Shown in pieces: positions 46,282 to 57,542 of a stretch of 64,000 nucleotides of DNA; position 1 is the first letter of the stretch, and the number at the start of each line of letters is the position of its first letter. The notes under the pieces were generated by a model, which saw nothing but the letters and a program-made list of their open reading frames with translations, ran no database searches and was not told the origin of the DNA. The stretch spans positions 186,001 to 250,000 of the forward strand of contig WNNJ02001809.1 of NCBI GenBank assembly GCA_012934845.2, read 5' to 3'. Both the position numbers and the translations under genes were made by a program. The DNA is from Pomphorhynchus laevis (lineage: Eukaryota; Acanthocephala; Palaeacanthocephala; Echinorhynchida; Pomphorhynchidae).

Positions 46282-49200
46282 ATTTATTTTAACACAGCAA
46301 ATGCGTGCCAGCGCACGCTTACATGACCACAACAAAACAAAATGTAAATCATGTGTCGAGAAGGTGTTAACAAAGGAGGTGTATGAATGTGATAAAGGAG
46401 GGAGCGCGGCGGAGGTCTAGAGGGAGATGATTCCAGGCGAGTGAGGCGGCGACGAAGAAGGATCGGAGACCGTAGTTGTTGGAGTAATTGGGAACGTGGA
46501 GTAAGATGGTATGACAGGAACGCAGCGATAGCGAGGTGGGGCGAGTGTTATTTAAGAAAGGAAGGTTGATGAACGATAGGGAGCCGACAGCGATGAGACG
46601 AAAAGTTACGGGAAGGTGGAGTTTAATGCGGATGTGGATGGTGGGCCAGGAGAGTTTGACAAGATATGTGGATGTGTGGTCGAAGCGATGGAGAAGAAAA
46701 AGCACTGGAACGGCGGAGTTGATTTTTCGTTGTAGGGGTAGGATGATGGATTTTGGAGAATCGGCGAAAACGCTAAGGTAGTAATCGATTTTAGGGAAAA
46801 GAAGCGATGAAAGAAGATACATACAAGAACGGAAGTCGATAAAGGGGCGGATACGGCGGATGTCACGGAGAATTAAATTAGACAAGTGGACCTTGTCACA
46901 AACGAAGGGTTTAAGGGAAAGGTGATCATCGAAATGGACGCCTAAGAAAGGGAGATTGTGGACTATGGGGATGATCGATTAAGCAAAAGATAGTGGGAGG
47001 AGATATGTTTGGTTTACGGGAAAGGATCCACATCATTTTAAACTTGTCTTTAAACGTCTCTTGGAGAGACGTTTGTAGATAGAAGAAAGACAATTAGAGG
47101 CAAAAATGATGATATCGTGTATGCGTTATACGGGCGCATGAGCATAGATTAGGATGTCATCGGCGTATTGCATGACGTTACAGAAAAAAGGTTTGATAAA
47201 CGGAGAGATATCTCCAAGCAGAAGAGAGAAAAGCAAGGGACCCAGGACTGAACCTTGTGGGACTCCGCAAAAAAATAGGGATGGGAGGAGAGGATGATGA
47301 GTTTGAGCAAACTCGAAAAGAACGGTCAATTAGATATGATACAAACCATGCTACGGAGGAGGAAGAAAAGCCGTAATCATAACGAAGGCGAGACAGGAGG
47401 ACAGAGTGGTCGACAATGTCGAAGGCGGATGAGAGGTTGAGGGAGATGATATTACTATATTGATCCTTGTCTCGAGAAATGAGTAAGTCGTTGTAAACTT
47501 TAATGCAGGAAATTCTGTGGAGTGATTAGAGCGGAAAGCGGATTGGAAAGGAGGGTGCAAGTTGGATGATGAGAGATAAGTGTTGCTCTGTAATAATATG
47601 AGGCGTTCTAATAGTTTAGAAAGAGTAGGGAGTAGTGAAATGGGGCGACCCCTTCTTTCCAATCCGGAAAGCGGATTGGAAAGGAGGGGTCGAGTGATTG
47701 TTTCTTAAGGATGGGACGAACGATTGCGAATTTCCAGTGTGAAGGGAAGATACGACTGCGGATGGACGAGTTAAACAAGGTTGTGAGGAAAGGGGATATC
47801 GATGAGAATATGAATTTGAGTATGCGGGTAGGCAGGGGATCGGCAGGTGAGGTTTTGCTGGGAAAGGACATGAGAACAGATGAGACTTCGGTAGGTGAGA
47901 CAGGGAGAACATGAAAGAATTTCGGAAGGATGATGCTAGGAGGGGCAGAGTGGGATAGGATGGTGACCGGAAGTGAGAGATCAACGTGGATACTTTGTCT
48001 AGAGAAATGACGAATAATCATAAGCATTGATGTTGCACGGCGAAGAGGAGCGAGTAAGGATTGAGTTAAAAGTATGCCAGATAGTCTTAGAGTTGAATGA
48101 AGTGATGATTGTATGCTGCCAAAAGGAGTTGCATTTGGTACGTAGTAGGTGGAGATGAGACCGGCGATGAGCAAGATAAGTATCACGGAAAGACGGAGTG
48201 ATCGAGCGGAAATCACGTCGGAGAGAAGTGATAGACTCGAAAAGCATGACGGAGTCGACGCTTTGAGAGTAGGCATTGGATGTCAAGCCCTGGGGCACGG
48301 TGCAAGTGACGGTGTGGGGAGGCTTGAAGGGCAAGTGAAGATAAAGAATGAATGTGAGTTCAGAGTCGAAAAGAAAGGCGAGATCGTGAGGAGAGGAATA
48401 TGTTATTGTGGGATAGGATAGAGACGATTTGTGTAAGGCAGGGCGGAGAAGAGATAGGTCAAGATTTCTCCATGGGGCGACGTTAGATTGAAGGTGTGTG
48501 TGGAGGAGTGTGGTTGTGAGTGAGATCAAGGGTGACGAGAAAGGTATCGGATTGATGAGGATCAAGAATGGACAGTGAGGTGTAGGTAGCAAAATGATCG
48601 GGGACAGCGATGATGTCGAGTTCCCCAGCAAGGATATGTGTGAGGGCAGTGGAGATGGGTTTGTATTTATAGTTGGAAATAATGTTGATGAACTGGATGG
48701 ACTCGGTGGAAGAGGGGCGGTCAATGCGGATGTTTAAGTCGCCAGGAACGATTGAAGGAATTGAGGACAAAGAACAGTGGGACAGAATATCAGCGAGTTC
48801 GGTAAAAAGATAAGGAGGTATGAGCAGATGAACCAGGACGACATACAATGGTGAGATCTAGAGTGATCGGGTTTAAAGAACGACAAGTGAGCGGTTCAAA
48901 ATATCAAGGACTGAAAGGGGAGTGATTTTGCGAATATACGCGGGGTGACGGGCGAATGTGGCAATGTCGCCATGATTAGAAAATTTAGATGGGAATTTGC
49001 TGAGGTGGCGAGCGGATTCGACTACTGAGCAACCAGCATAGATCAAACGGCGGCAGAGAGGTCGTTAGATTTTGAGTGCCATTATTCGGTGAGGCAGAAA
49101 AGATCGATGGATTGCTTGGTTAATAGGTTGATGATGAGATCGGATTTATTGAGGATAGATCTTGTGTTGAGGAGGCCGAAGGCGGAAACCGTGTGTGGTG

Positions 49201-50242
49201 GTGATAGGGGCTAGTGGAGAAGACACATAGAGGAGATGGAGCGCCATCGAATTTTTGCGCTTGTATGGACAACTTGAAAATTTCCGTCAATGTTTCGGAT
49301 GGAGAGAGATGTTTCACCGTTTTCCTCGCGACGGCGTTTTTCGATGCGGGAAGATGAGTTGAGCGATTTCGTAGGTGGTGCGATTAAGGAAAATGCGAGT
49401 GGATAAAGAGGACATGAGTTTGAATCGTTGGGAGAGGACAGAAGACTCGTGAGAGCAATGCTTGAAAACAATTTTTAGGAGAGGGGTTGGGAAGGATTAG
49501 ATTGAGGAGATTTATTTAGGCGGATGAATGCGACAGGAGAGATGTTGCTGAAAAAGGATGGTTTATAGGCATGAACAAGATACGAGAGGATGGATCTGAA
49601 TGCGGAAACATCGTGGCGAGACGTGCTTGTGGTGATAAAGAGGTGGATGGAGTGATATTAGTGACGATAACGCAACGAGAAAACGTTTCCGTAAAGGAGG
49701 ACGAGTAACGTGAGTTGGTTAGATTACGATAAGAGAGCTGGGAGTTGAGGATATCAAGAGAGTAGGTTTGACAACGGAAGACGAAGAGGATTTGGATAAT
49801 AGAGTGGGTGGTGAGCGATGTGAGAAAATGTTATGAGTGGAAGGATTGTGGATGTTGGTGGAGGTGATTTTGATTGAGGGATGTAGGTTATTAAGAAACG
49901 AGACAGAAGCGAAGAGACGAGGGTTATCGGGAAACAAAAACACGGGATTAGAAGTGCATGTGGTGACAAGATCAGTGGGTTGACAAAGGATATCAGAAAC
50001 GACTGGGGTGGTTTGAGTGGACACGTTGGAGGTTGATATGTTCTTATGGGAAAGGTCGCGTATGAGTTTGTTGGCACAAAATCTGCATAGGAAGTCTTCT
50101 TTAGACTTACTGTTGTCCATGCGATTGTAGTCCAGACGCTGCAGTCGTGTGCCGAGCAGTAGTTGAGCACAGTTGGTGTCGGTCGTAGCTGTCTTCTTAG
50201 TCCTCCCATCAGCGTCCTTGTGTGTTAAAACTGTTAAATTTG
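46282..50242 (-). mobile_element. L2-like LINE copy D, near full length, decayed
   Basis: From 5' to 3' on the minus strand: N-terminal region (50120-49719) with a cysteine motif FLCRFCANKLI, EN start (49471-49120), EN body (48848-48483, MYVVLVHLL and PGDLNIRIDRP), linker (48724-47616), RT (47329-47126 with GVPQGSVLGPLLFSLLLGDI and VMQYADDILIYAHAPV) and C-terminal region (46885-46367). Multiple frame changes. At 47645-47695 a locally copied GGAAAGCGGATTGGAAAGGA block interrupts sequence that is continuous in copy C. The 5' end runs directly into the 16-bp minisatellite. Confidence 0.88.
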
Positions 50243-51068
50243 CTGGATTGATCTGGAACTGGATTGATCTGGAACTGGATTGATCTGGAACTGAATTGAT
50301 CTGGAACTGGATTGATCTGGAACTGGATTGATCTGGAACTGGATTGATCTGGAACTGGATTGATCTGGAACTGGATTGATCTGGAACTGGATTGATCTGG
50401 AACTGGATTGATCTGGAACTGGATTGATCTGGAACTGGATTGATCTGGAACTGGATTGATCTGGAACTGGATTGATCTGGAACTGGATTGATCTGGAACT
50501 GGATTAATCTGGAACTGGATTGATCTGGAACTGGATTGATCTGGAACTGGATTGATCTGGAACTGGATTGATCTGGAACTGGATTGATCTGGAACTGGAT
50601 TGATCTGGAACTGGATTGATCTGGAACTGGATTGATCTGGAACTGGATTGATCTGGAACTGGATTGATCTGGAACTGGATTGATCTGGAACTGGATTGAT
50701 CTGGAACTGGATTGATCTGGAACTGGATTGATCTGGAACTGGATTGATCTGGAACTGGATTGATCTGGAACTGGATTGATCTGGAACTGGATTGATCTGG
50801 AACTGGATTGATCTGGAACTGGATTGATCTGGAACTGGATTGATCTGGAACTGGATTGATCTGGAACTGGATTGATCTGGAACTGGATTGATCTGGAACT
50901 GGATTGATCTGGAACTGGATTGATCTGGAACTGGATTGATCTGGAACTGGATTAATCTGGAACTGGATTGATCTGGAACTGGATTGATCTGGAACTGGAT
51001 TGATCTGGAACTGGATTGATCTGGAACTGGATTGGTCTGGAACTGTATTGGTCTGGAACTGGATTGAT
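50243..51068. repeat. 16-bp minisatellite, about 51 units
   Basis: The unit is GGATTGATCTGGAACT. The array is very uniform: single-base variants appear at about 50289, 50506 and 50954 and in the last two units. It is flanked by near-direct copies of a TGTGTTAAAACTGTTAAATT-like block (50220-50240 and 51070-51092). On the minus strand the array has no stop in the frame that cycles every 48 nt, giving a 201-codon open repeat frame (50504-51109) that is unlikely to be a real protein. It sits where the 5' UTR of copy D would lie. Confidence 0.97.
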
Positions 51069-51101
51069 TGTGTGTTTAAGCTGTTAAATTTTGTTTGTTC
51101 T

Positions 51102-51150
51102 AATATCAAAATTAAGTCTCTTATATTCTCGGGGATTGTTCGCAGTCAAT
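51102..51150. repeat. Right arm of the inverted repeat bracketing LINE copy D
   Basis: CTCGGGGATTGTTCGCAGTC near its outer end is the inverse of the left arm at 46082-46137. Confidence 0.85.
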
Positions 51151-51984
51151 TAGTTACATTTGACCGAAAGCAATTCTACATTAGTTTATCGATATATTAA
51201 ACAAAATCGAGATATTTTTAATAATCAAATATTTTTAATTAATTTGAATAAAATGTTGAACAATTCTGAATTTTATTCTGATTCAATAAAATTCAATAAA
51301 TTTTGCAAATTTCTTTTATCAAAATAAATAATTTCATATTGACTGTATGAAAATATATGCCGATCTCATGAACGTGAATTGTTTGCCCACAGATCTTCTG
51401 AACACTCGTGTACTGGCTTGAACATAATTAAAAAGCACATATTCTCGCAATTTATTAAGTTAATCGTTTTTTTTGTCTGTAATATATAAAAATCCTGGAC
51501 TCTAATTTATGAAATCGAATTTAATTAAATAATTAAATTTAATTAAAATAATTAAATTTAATAATGCTCATTATTGAATATGCATTAATGTTAAAATTAT
51601 AATACAAAATAGGAATAATATATTCCCATTACAATTTCACTGTATGATGCCTAATTTTCCTGATTAAACAATTAATTTACATATACAAACTAATGTATCA
51701 AGCCATAAAATTGACAATTTACAAAGTTAAAATCACTTAAGCAATGAAATTATAAAATTCGAAATATAAAAATGTCTAATGTTGTGGACATAATGAAAAA
51801 GCAGAATTACATGAAATCAGGTGTATTTCAATCAACATTTACTAAAAGTTATCATGCATTGTCTATTAGTTTTCATATCAACAGTCGCTGTAAAATTATT
51901 AAAGCGTGCGTCATAGATCTCGTATGACGAAACTTAATATCCTTAACACCATGTTAATGCTAAACTTCATCATTCATACGTCAA
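51151..51984. other. No recognised gene
   Basis: AT-rich, no convincing exon or repeat. Confidence 0.4.
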
Positions 51985-52048
51985 GGTCACTAGAAAAATC
52001 AGTATAGGTCACTAGAAAAATCAGTATAGGTCACTAGAAAAATCAGTG
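51985..52048. repeat. Three-copy 22-bp tandem repeat
   Basis: GGTCACTAGAAAAATCAGTA is repeated three times, with the last copy ending in TGG. Confidence 0.95.
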
Positions 52049-52089
52049 GTTCTAATTGTTTTATCACAAAATCGATCTTTCATTTTATA

Positions 52090-52335
52090 ATTTATTTTTA
52101 CGTGGCAAATGCGTGCCGGCGCACTCTTACATGACCATGAAACAAAAATTTAAGTCATGTGTTGAGGTGGAACTGAGGAGGTATTTGAATGCGATAAAGG
52201 AGGGAGCGCGGCGGACATCGACAGGGAGCTGATTCAAGGCGAGGAGGCTGCGACGAAGTAGGATTGAAGGCCGTAGTTGTTGGAGTAATTAGAATGTGGA
52301 GTAAGAGGGAATTGCGGGAATGACGCGATAACGTA
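52090..52335 (-). mobile_element. L2-like LINE copy E, 3' end only
   Basis: It shares the TTTATTTTTACGTGGCAAAT terminus and about 230 bp of the C-terminal coding and 3' region with copies A, C and D, then stops. A strongly 5'-truncated insertion. Confidence 0.85.
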
Positions 52336-52514
52336 TTATATGTTTCATCGCGAATTCAGTTCCCTATACATTTTTAATCCATTATCTTTTTCGCTTTCTT
52401 GCTAGGATCACATTAATAATTAGTTTTTAAAGATGTCTAATAATAATTCCACATATCCATTTTAATTTAATTAATGAAAGAGAAACAATCAACGCTATTA
52501 AATTGAAGTTTTGA

Positions 52515-52770
52515 TTTTAATAGAATTAAAACGGAAATTGTGTACGATGTTCCTCTTTCGATACTTATAAAAATGGTTTGTATTTGGAATTTGTTGTTAA
52601 TTGAGTTGTATTTCAATTTTGTTCATTCTAGCAAATACATTTCGACTGAATATGTCGAAATATCGAGGGTCCAGCAATTGAATCGTCGATATTGGGAAGT
52701 GATAAAAAATGTTTTAAAGAGAATGAATTTAATTTTCTCGAAAGAGAACTTAGATGCCAAATTAGATTGA
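52515..52770 (+). CDS. Possible host exon(s), unrecognised
   Basis: The frame contains IVYDVPLSILIKM and, after an acceptor-like TTCATTCTAG at 52632, KYISTEYVEISRVQQLNRRY and EVIKNVLKRMNLIFSKENLD before a stop at 52770. The second half is the more protein-like. A phase-consistent junction GT...AG is possible but not compelling. Family unknown. Confidence 0.3.
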
Positions 52771-52852
52771 ACAAATTAAAAATCGATTATTAAACACAAA
52801 TCGGAAACTCGTTGTGTGAAAAGACTATACCACATGGATCGACATTTGTATA

Positions 52853-53101
52853 GCACATGTTATTTCTATAATCATAGGCTTAAACATAATATTCTCTACA
52901 GTAGAAAAATTCTTTTATAAATTTTTACAACGTTTCGGTCATATACAGTGACCCTTTTCAAGATAATCAAAAATTATCTTGACTATCAAGAACTATCCTG
53001 AAAAGGGTAACTGTGTATGATTGAAAAGCTGTAAAAATTTATAAAAGAATTTTTCCCGTGTGAATACTTTATGCCTAAGTTATATGATTATAGGGCACAT
53101 G
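52853..53101. mobile_element. Fold-back MITE with 7-bp flanking repeat
   Basis: GCACATG flanks the element at 52853-52859 and 53095-53101. Inside, TTCTATAATCATAGGCTTA and TAAGTTATATGATTATAGG are inverted ends. A long inner hairpin (TCTTTTATAAATTTTTACA and inverse) surrounds a short loop near 52985. Confidence 0.8.
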
Positions 53102-54059
53102 GATGTAATTTTAGCAGTACCGTTTTAATATTGGACAATAATATACTAGCAGTAACGCATAGGGCATTAAGATATAATTGAACAGTATTTCGAATATTAA
53201 CATAAATAATAGGTAATCGTAAAAGATATAAGCCTTAGAGGAATTAATCAATATACTGATATGTTTACCTGTTTTCTGTTGATGATTAACAAGGTCTATA
53301 TATTTTAATAAAATAACAGGAAGTTCTGGGCTCTGGGAGCTTTATATTATAGCAGAATAAGGGCATTTTGAAGGTGAGTAAATGAGCAAAGGAAAATCGA
53401 AAAATGAATGAGTAACGCAAGTTCACCTAAACTTTAAATTTCAAGGAGGTATTTCTATGACATCACGTATATAAAAAATATTTTATCTAAGTAAATTAAA
53501 TTCTTAAATTTGATTACGATAAATCCGTTTTTCCACAAAAGCGTATTCCTCCTGATTGATCTAATAGAATTAATTTAATTATAAACTGAATAATTGTACA
53601 AAACGATCGTCCTTTGTCATATGGTGCTATAATTAAGAACGGGATAGAATTTAACGTTAGGAGTAATTACGAAAACACCTTTGTTTATTAAAAGCTACGA
53701 CAAAAAATTGCATACAAATAAGATGATTTAATATATAGGAAAGTTTACTCGTTATTTTGTTTTGGTAAATCCCAGATTTATTAAATACGAACAACCCGTT
53801 TTGTTAGCTACTGAAATAGGAACAACCAAGGACTTATCAAATTAAAATTACTGATGAATTTTCGTTAGTAGCCATCGAAAATGAAAATGATTTATTAAAA
53901 TTGATATAAAATAAAAATCAAAAGTATTTAATAAAATTAAAACGATTAATAACTAAACTAAACTTCTAATGAATATTCGGAATTATAATTTTAATATATA
54001 AAGGATGAATTTTCGTTAGTATTCAGAATTATAATTTTAATATATAAATTAGTTGATTG
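53102..54059. other. No recognised gene
   Basis: AT-rich. A short duplication of GAATTATAATTTTAATATAT occurs at about 53979 and 54025, just before the CR1 element. Confidence 0.4.
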
Positions 54060-54123
54060 GTCCTGTTTAAGTATCCTAGCAACTGTATTTTCGCATTTTT
54101 CATGCCTCATCAAGCTACTGCCG

Positions 54124-55677
54124 ATGTATTGTATAGATTGTCAGCATACTGAAGAATATTGGATTACAATTGGATTGTTTACAAAACAGCTTGCCAGCGG
54201 AACAAAACACATAATGACACGAAAAACATCGAAGCTTAAAGCTAAGAAGTCCAATGTAAACACCGTATCTCTAAACGCAAGCATAATTGATGAGTGTACA
54301 TCTGTCCAAGTCCAGTGTTCGAATGATTTGTGTGACACCTGGACCACTATTTGTATGAGCAAGTTAAAAAAGAATTCCGATGATGCTTATTTATGTGGCT
54401 TTTGTGCTGTGAAGGAGCTTAATATTTTGAGAAGACGTTTAGTCGAATTTGAAGAAGCACATAACCAATCTCTCAGTCGAACCGTTCTCATGGACGATAA
54501 AATATCCTCTTTCAAAGCTCAACATCCTCTTAAAAATATAGTTCCTGTGGATGCGCAGGTTGGGGATGATACGACTGCCTGCGTTATTCCCCTTGATGAG
54601 AATACAAACGATCGCAAATTGCAACAAATTGCTGAAAATACAGTCCCTAAAGTCTCACATACCACGAACGATAGGACTACATGCGTTGTCGTTGATCGTC
54701 CTTCTCCCGATATTGCTTTACATATTTACAACCGAACTCGAACAACTGGCGCTTATGTCGGCAGCGATGGACCTGTAACATCCCGTATTTGGAAGTGGGG
54801 ATATTTGCGTTCTTCCTATTCAACTCCAAATTCAGTGTCAAGACCGTATGACGAAGTCTCGAAATATATTCTGTCTTATGAAGCGATTTCACCAAGTGAT
54901 ACACCGAAGATGTCGAATGCTCACAATGCGACATTTCGTACTATCTCAAACAAAGATGGTCAGTGCGTTTCCTCGGGCAACGCACACGTCACCTTGATGT
55001 CACCGTCAAATTCTTTAGAGTCTCATGATTCACATACCCAGACATACTTATCTAGCTTGCGGAATATTGTTAAAACGGATACTCAAATACCCAGCTTACG
55101 TGCATGTACAGATACACAATCTGCTGTGTCCTGTGATGGTCTTGATAGGGTGATCTCAAATAAGCGTATATATAATAGAGGATGCTCAGTTATTCTAGCT
55201 AATGTGCCCGAGTCTATCTTCGAGAATGCGCAAGTACGACTGAATGACGACATTCAGAGTTTGAGGTCTATTCTGGCACATGTACTTGGCTCCTGTGACA
55301 TTGAGACAGTCCAAAAAGTTAAACTTGTCGCTCTTTTCCGCCTAGGTAAGCGTAATGCTTTAAATAATAAACCCCGACTACTCAAAGCTGTCTTCCATAA
55401 CCAACTTCATGCTACCTTAATGTTGCGAAACTCGTTCCGTCTCAAAGGGTCTAATATTCGACTGCTGAAAGATCTTGATGTATCAGAACGAAAAAAATTA
55501 TCGAAGGTTAAAGAGGAACTAGCATATCGTGTTGCTAAAGGAGAAACAAATCTCTATGTGAAAAATTTTCAGATTGTGAAGCGACGCACTCGGCTGAGTT
55601 GGAGCCCACTAGACATGTCGCCTCGCGTGCATTTTGTAATCGAAACGGGCTCGTCTACTCTGCCTATCAGAGTCTAA
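54124..55677 (+). CDS. CR1 ORF1 protein (517 residues)
   Basis: The N-terminal third has a cysteine series resembling the degenerate PHD-like finger of CR1 ORF1 proteins (VQCSNDLCDTW, then YLCGFCAVKELN), followed by a short helical stretch, LRRRLVEFEEAH. A long Ser/Thr-rich middle follows. The C-terminal 150 residues (CSVILANVPES, VKLVALFRLGKR, PRLLKAVFHNQLHATLML, LLKDLDVSERKKLSKVKEEL) match the RRM-like RNA-binding tail typical of CR1/L2 ORF1. The expected role is to bind element RNA as a chaperone. The frame is fully open. An ATG nearer 54103 in the same region is possible, but I keep the longest clear frame. Confidence 0.8.
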   Translation: MYCIDCQHTEEYWITIGLFTKQLASGTKHIMTRKTSKLKAKKSNVNTVSLNASIIDECTSVQVQCSNDLCDTWTTICMSKLKKNSDDAYLCGFCAVKELNILRRRLVEFEEAHNQSLSRTVLMDDKISSFKAQHPLKNIVPVDAQVGDDTTACVIPLDENTNDRKLQQIAENTVPKVSHTTNDRTTCVVVDRPSPDIALHIYNRTRTTGAYVGSDGPVTSRIWKWGYLRSSYSTPNSVSRPYDEVSKYILSYEAISPSDTPKMSNAHNATFRTISNKDGQCVSSGNAHVTLMSPSNSLESHDSHTQTYLSSLRNIVKTDTQIPSLRACTDTQSAVSCDGLDRVISNKRIYNRGCSVILANVPESIFENAQVRLNDDIQSLRSILAHVLGSCDIETVQKVKLVALFRLGKRNALNNKPRLLKAVFHNQLHATLMLRNSFRLKGSNIRLLKDLDVSERKKLSKVKEELAYRVAKGETNLYVKNFQIVKRRTRLSWSPLDMSPRVHFVIETGSSTLPIRV

Positions 55678-57539
55678 ATGGTTTAGCGTCCGGGTTATTA
55701 GGATGTGTAAGGGGTGATAGGAATACTCCCAGAGGTATGTTGGGGCATTGTGAAATACTCCATGGTAATGTTCGCAGTCTTATATCGAAGATAGATGAAC
55801 TGAGATATAGAGTTCAGTTAATTCGTCCTAAATTACTTGCTATCACAGAATCATGGCTATATGGTGATATTGTTGATAATGAAGTCTCCATCCCTGGTTA
55901 TCTGGTTTTCCGCAGTGATCGTAAAAGTGGAAGAGGTGAAGGTGTTATTCTTTATGTGAGCAACGATGTGAAAGTAACTATTCTTAGCACCTCTTCTTCT
56001 GATAAATTCGAAAGTTTGTGGTGTCGGGTAAAATTCATGCATACCGCTCCGCTTGTTCTGGGGGTAGTATATCGTTCACCCTTGGCCGCCACAGATAAAC
56101 TGATTGGGGAAGTAGAACTTTATTCTAAAGGTACCTCCAATGTTTTAATACTTGGTGACTTGAATATGCCTTCGGTTGATTGGAATTCGTATACGGCTTT
56201 TCCTACTTGTGACCATGCTTCCTATGACCTTCTGGAGTGTATCATCTATTGTGGTTTAACTCAGCATGTCCAAAATTACACTCGTTTTGCTAGTGACAGT
56301 AGATCTCTATTAGATGTATGTTTATCTTCGAACAGTGAGATTATTAACGCTATCCGTTATGATGCCCCGATCGGTATGTCTGATCATTGCGTAGTGATCA
56401 TTAGGTTAAGGTTTCAAGAAGATACTCGAGGTCCGCGTGAAAATCAAGTGGTTAATGCTTTCAAAACCAACACAGATGCAATTAAGTCAATACTTTCAAC
56501 AGCTTCCTGGCCAGATCCCGCTATTGTTGGAGTACACGGCGCGTGGAATTACTTTCAGAGAACCTTAGAGTCGCTGCTTATTTTATTATCTCCACTTAGA
56601 AGCAGGACACGTCGAAAAGATTCTCCCTGGTTCGATTCTGAGTTACGTTCAACATTGAGGACTCGTAATTTGATCTTCAATCGCTACAAAGTTGGGGAGT
56701 GTAGTTATGATGTTTTTAAACAGGCAAGAAATTTCAATTCATTGAAGAGAAATAAGCGATGTGCATTTGAGAATGCATTAGCTAACAAGTGTAAATACGA
56801 TTTAAAGGTCCTTTTTCAGTACCTATCAAGTAGGGGAGCTGTTGATTCTTCGATTTGTCACTACTTCTATGACATTTATGCGAATGACCTAGCTGAAGAG
56901 TTTGCGGCACACTATTGCACTTCAGTAGAACCCGAAAATGAACATGAAACTTTTTGTATGGAATCTAGTGTGCTGAACACTTACTCTGACACGTGTCTTG
57001 AGTTGGACCTTGACAATTTGATAACGCCAGCTAAAGTCTATTCCGAATTACGCCGTCTAAAAGCAAATAATTCAAGAGGTTGTGACTTACTACCTTCTGT
57101 TTATCTGCGCAGATTAGCAGGCTCAATTTGCGTTCCTCTCTGTGCAATTTTTCGCCAGTCAATCTTAGAAAGATCTCTTCCTAATGTGCGGAAGCAGTCA
57201 ATTGTTCTTCCCTACTTCAAGAAGGGAGATCGCTCTTCCGTCGAGAATTATAGGCCGGTGAGCATTACCTGTATTTGCTGTAGAGTGTTGGAGAGGTTTG
57301 TGCATCGCTACATGGTTGAGTTTTTTCGTGTAGGAAAAATTTTAGTCCCTAATCAGCACGGATTTCGGGAGGGTTATTCAACTGTTTTAAATTTGCTTGA
57401 TGCTCATCTTGATTGGACAGCGAATAAGACACATTATACCGATACAGACATTATATTCTTCGACTTTTCTAAAGCTTTTGATAGAGTAGATCATAGTCTA
57501 CTTCTTCAGAAATTTTCAATACTGGACTCCCAAACATAA
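55599..57539 (+). CDS. CR1 ORF2, endonuclease and first half of RT
   Basis: The APE-type endonuclease comes first: HGNVRSLISKIDELRYRV, LAITESWLYGD (catalytic Glu), GVILYVSNDV, VLGVVYRSP, VLILGDLNMPSVDW and the terminal MSDHCVVIIRL with the SDH catalytic pair. After a linker the RT fingers begin: IVLPYFKKGDRSSVENYRP (motif 1-2), NQHGFREGYSTVLNLLDAH, and motif A IIFFDFSKAFDRVDH with the first catalytic Asp. The frame then closes at 57537-57539 because of a frame change; the RT continues at 57602 in another frame. Confidence 0.85.
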   Translation: MEPTRHVASRAFCNRNGLVYSAYQSLNGLASGLLGCVRGDRNTPRGMLGHCEILHGNVRSLISKIDELRYRVQLIRPKLLAITESWLYGDIVDNEVSIPGYLVFRSDRKSGRGEGVILYVSNDVKVTILSTSSSDKFESLWCRVKFMHTAPLVLGVVYRSPLAATDKLIGEVELYSKGTSNVLILGDLNMPSVDWNSYTAFPTCDHASYDLLECIIYCGLTQHVQNYTRFASDSRSLLDVCLSSNSEIINAIRYDAPIGMSDHCVVIIRLRFQEDTRGPRENQVVNAFKTNTDAIKSILSTASWPDPAIVGVHGAWNYFQRTLESLLILLSPLRSRTRRKDSPWFDSELRSTLRTRNLIFNRYKVGECSYDVFKQARNFNSLKRNKRCAFENALANKCKYDLKVLFQYLSSRGAVDSSICHYFYDIYANDLAEEFAAHYCTSVEPENEHETFCMESSVLNTYSDTCLELDLDNLITPAKVYSELRRLKANNSRGCDLLPSVYLRRLAGSICVPLCAIFRQSILERSLPNVRKQSIVLPYFKKGDRSSVENYRPVSITCICCRVLERFVHRYMVEFFRVGKILVPNQHGFREGYSTVLNLLDAHLDWTANKTHYTDTDIIFFDFSKAFDRVDHSLLLQKFSILDSQT

Positions 57540-57542
57540 TAG

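Noticed and set aside
50504-51109. 201-codon repetitive protein frame
   Set aside because: It is a by-product of a 16-bp tandem repeat read with a 48-nt period without stops; there is no start context or domain.
24817-52335. CRISPR-like or satellite array made from the GC-rich minus-strand blocks
   Set aside because: The blocks are dispersed LINE copies several kb long with EN and RT motifs, not regular arrays.
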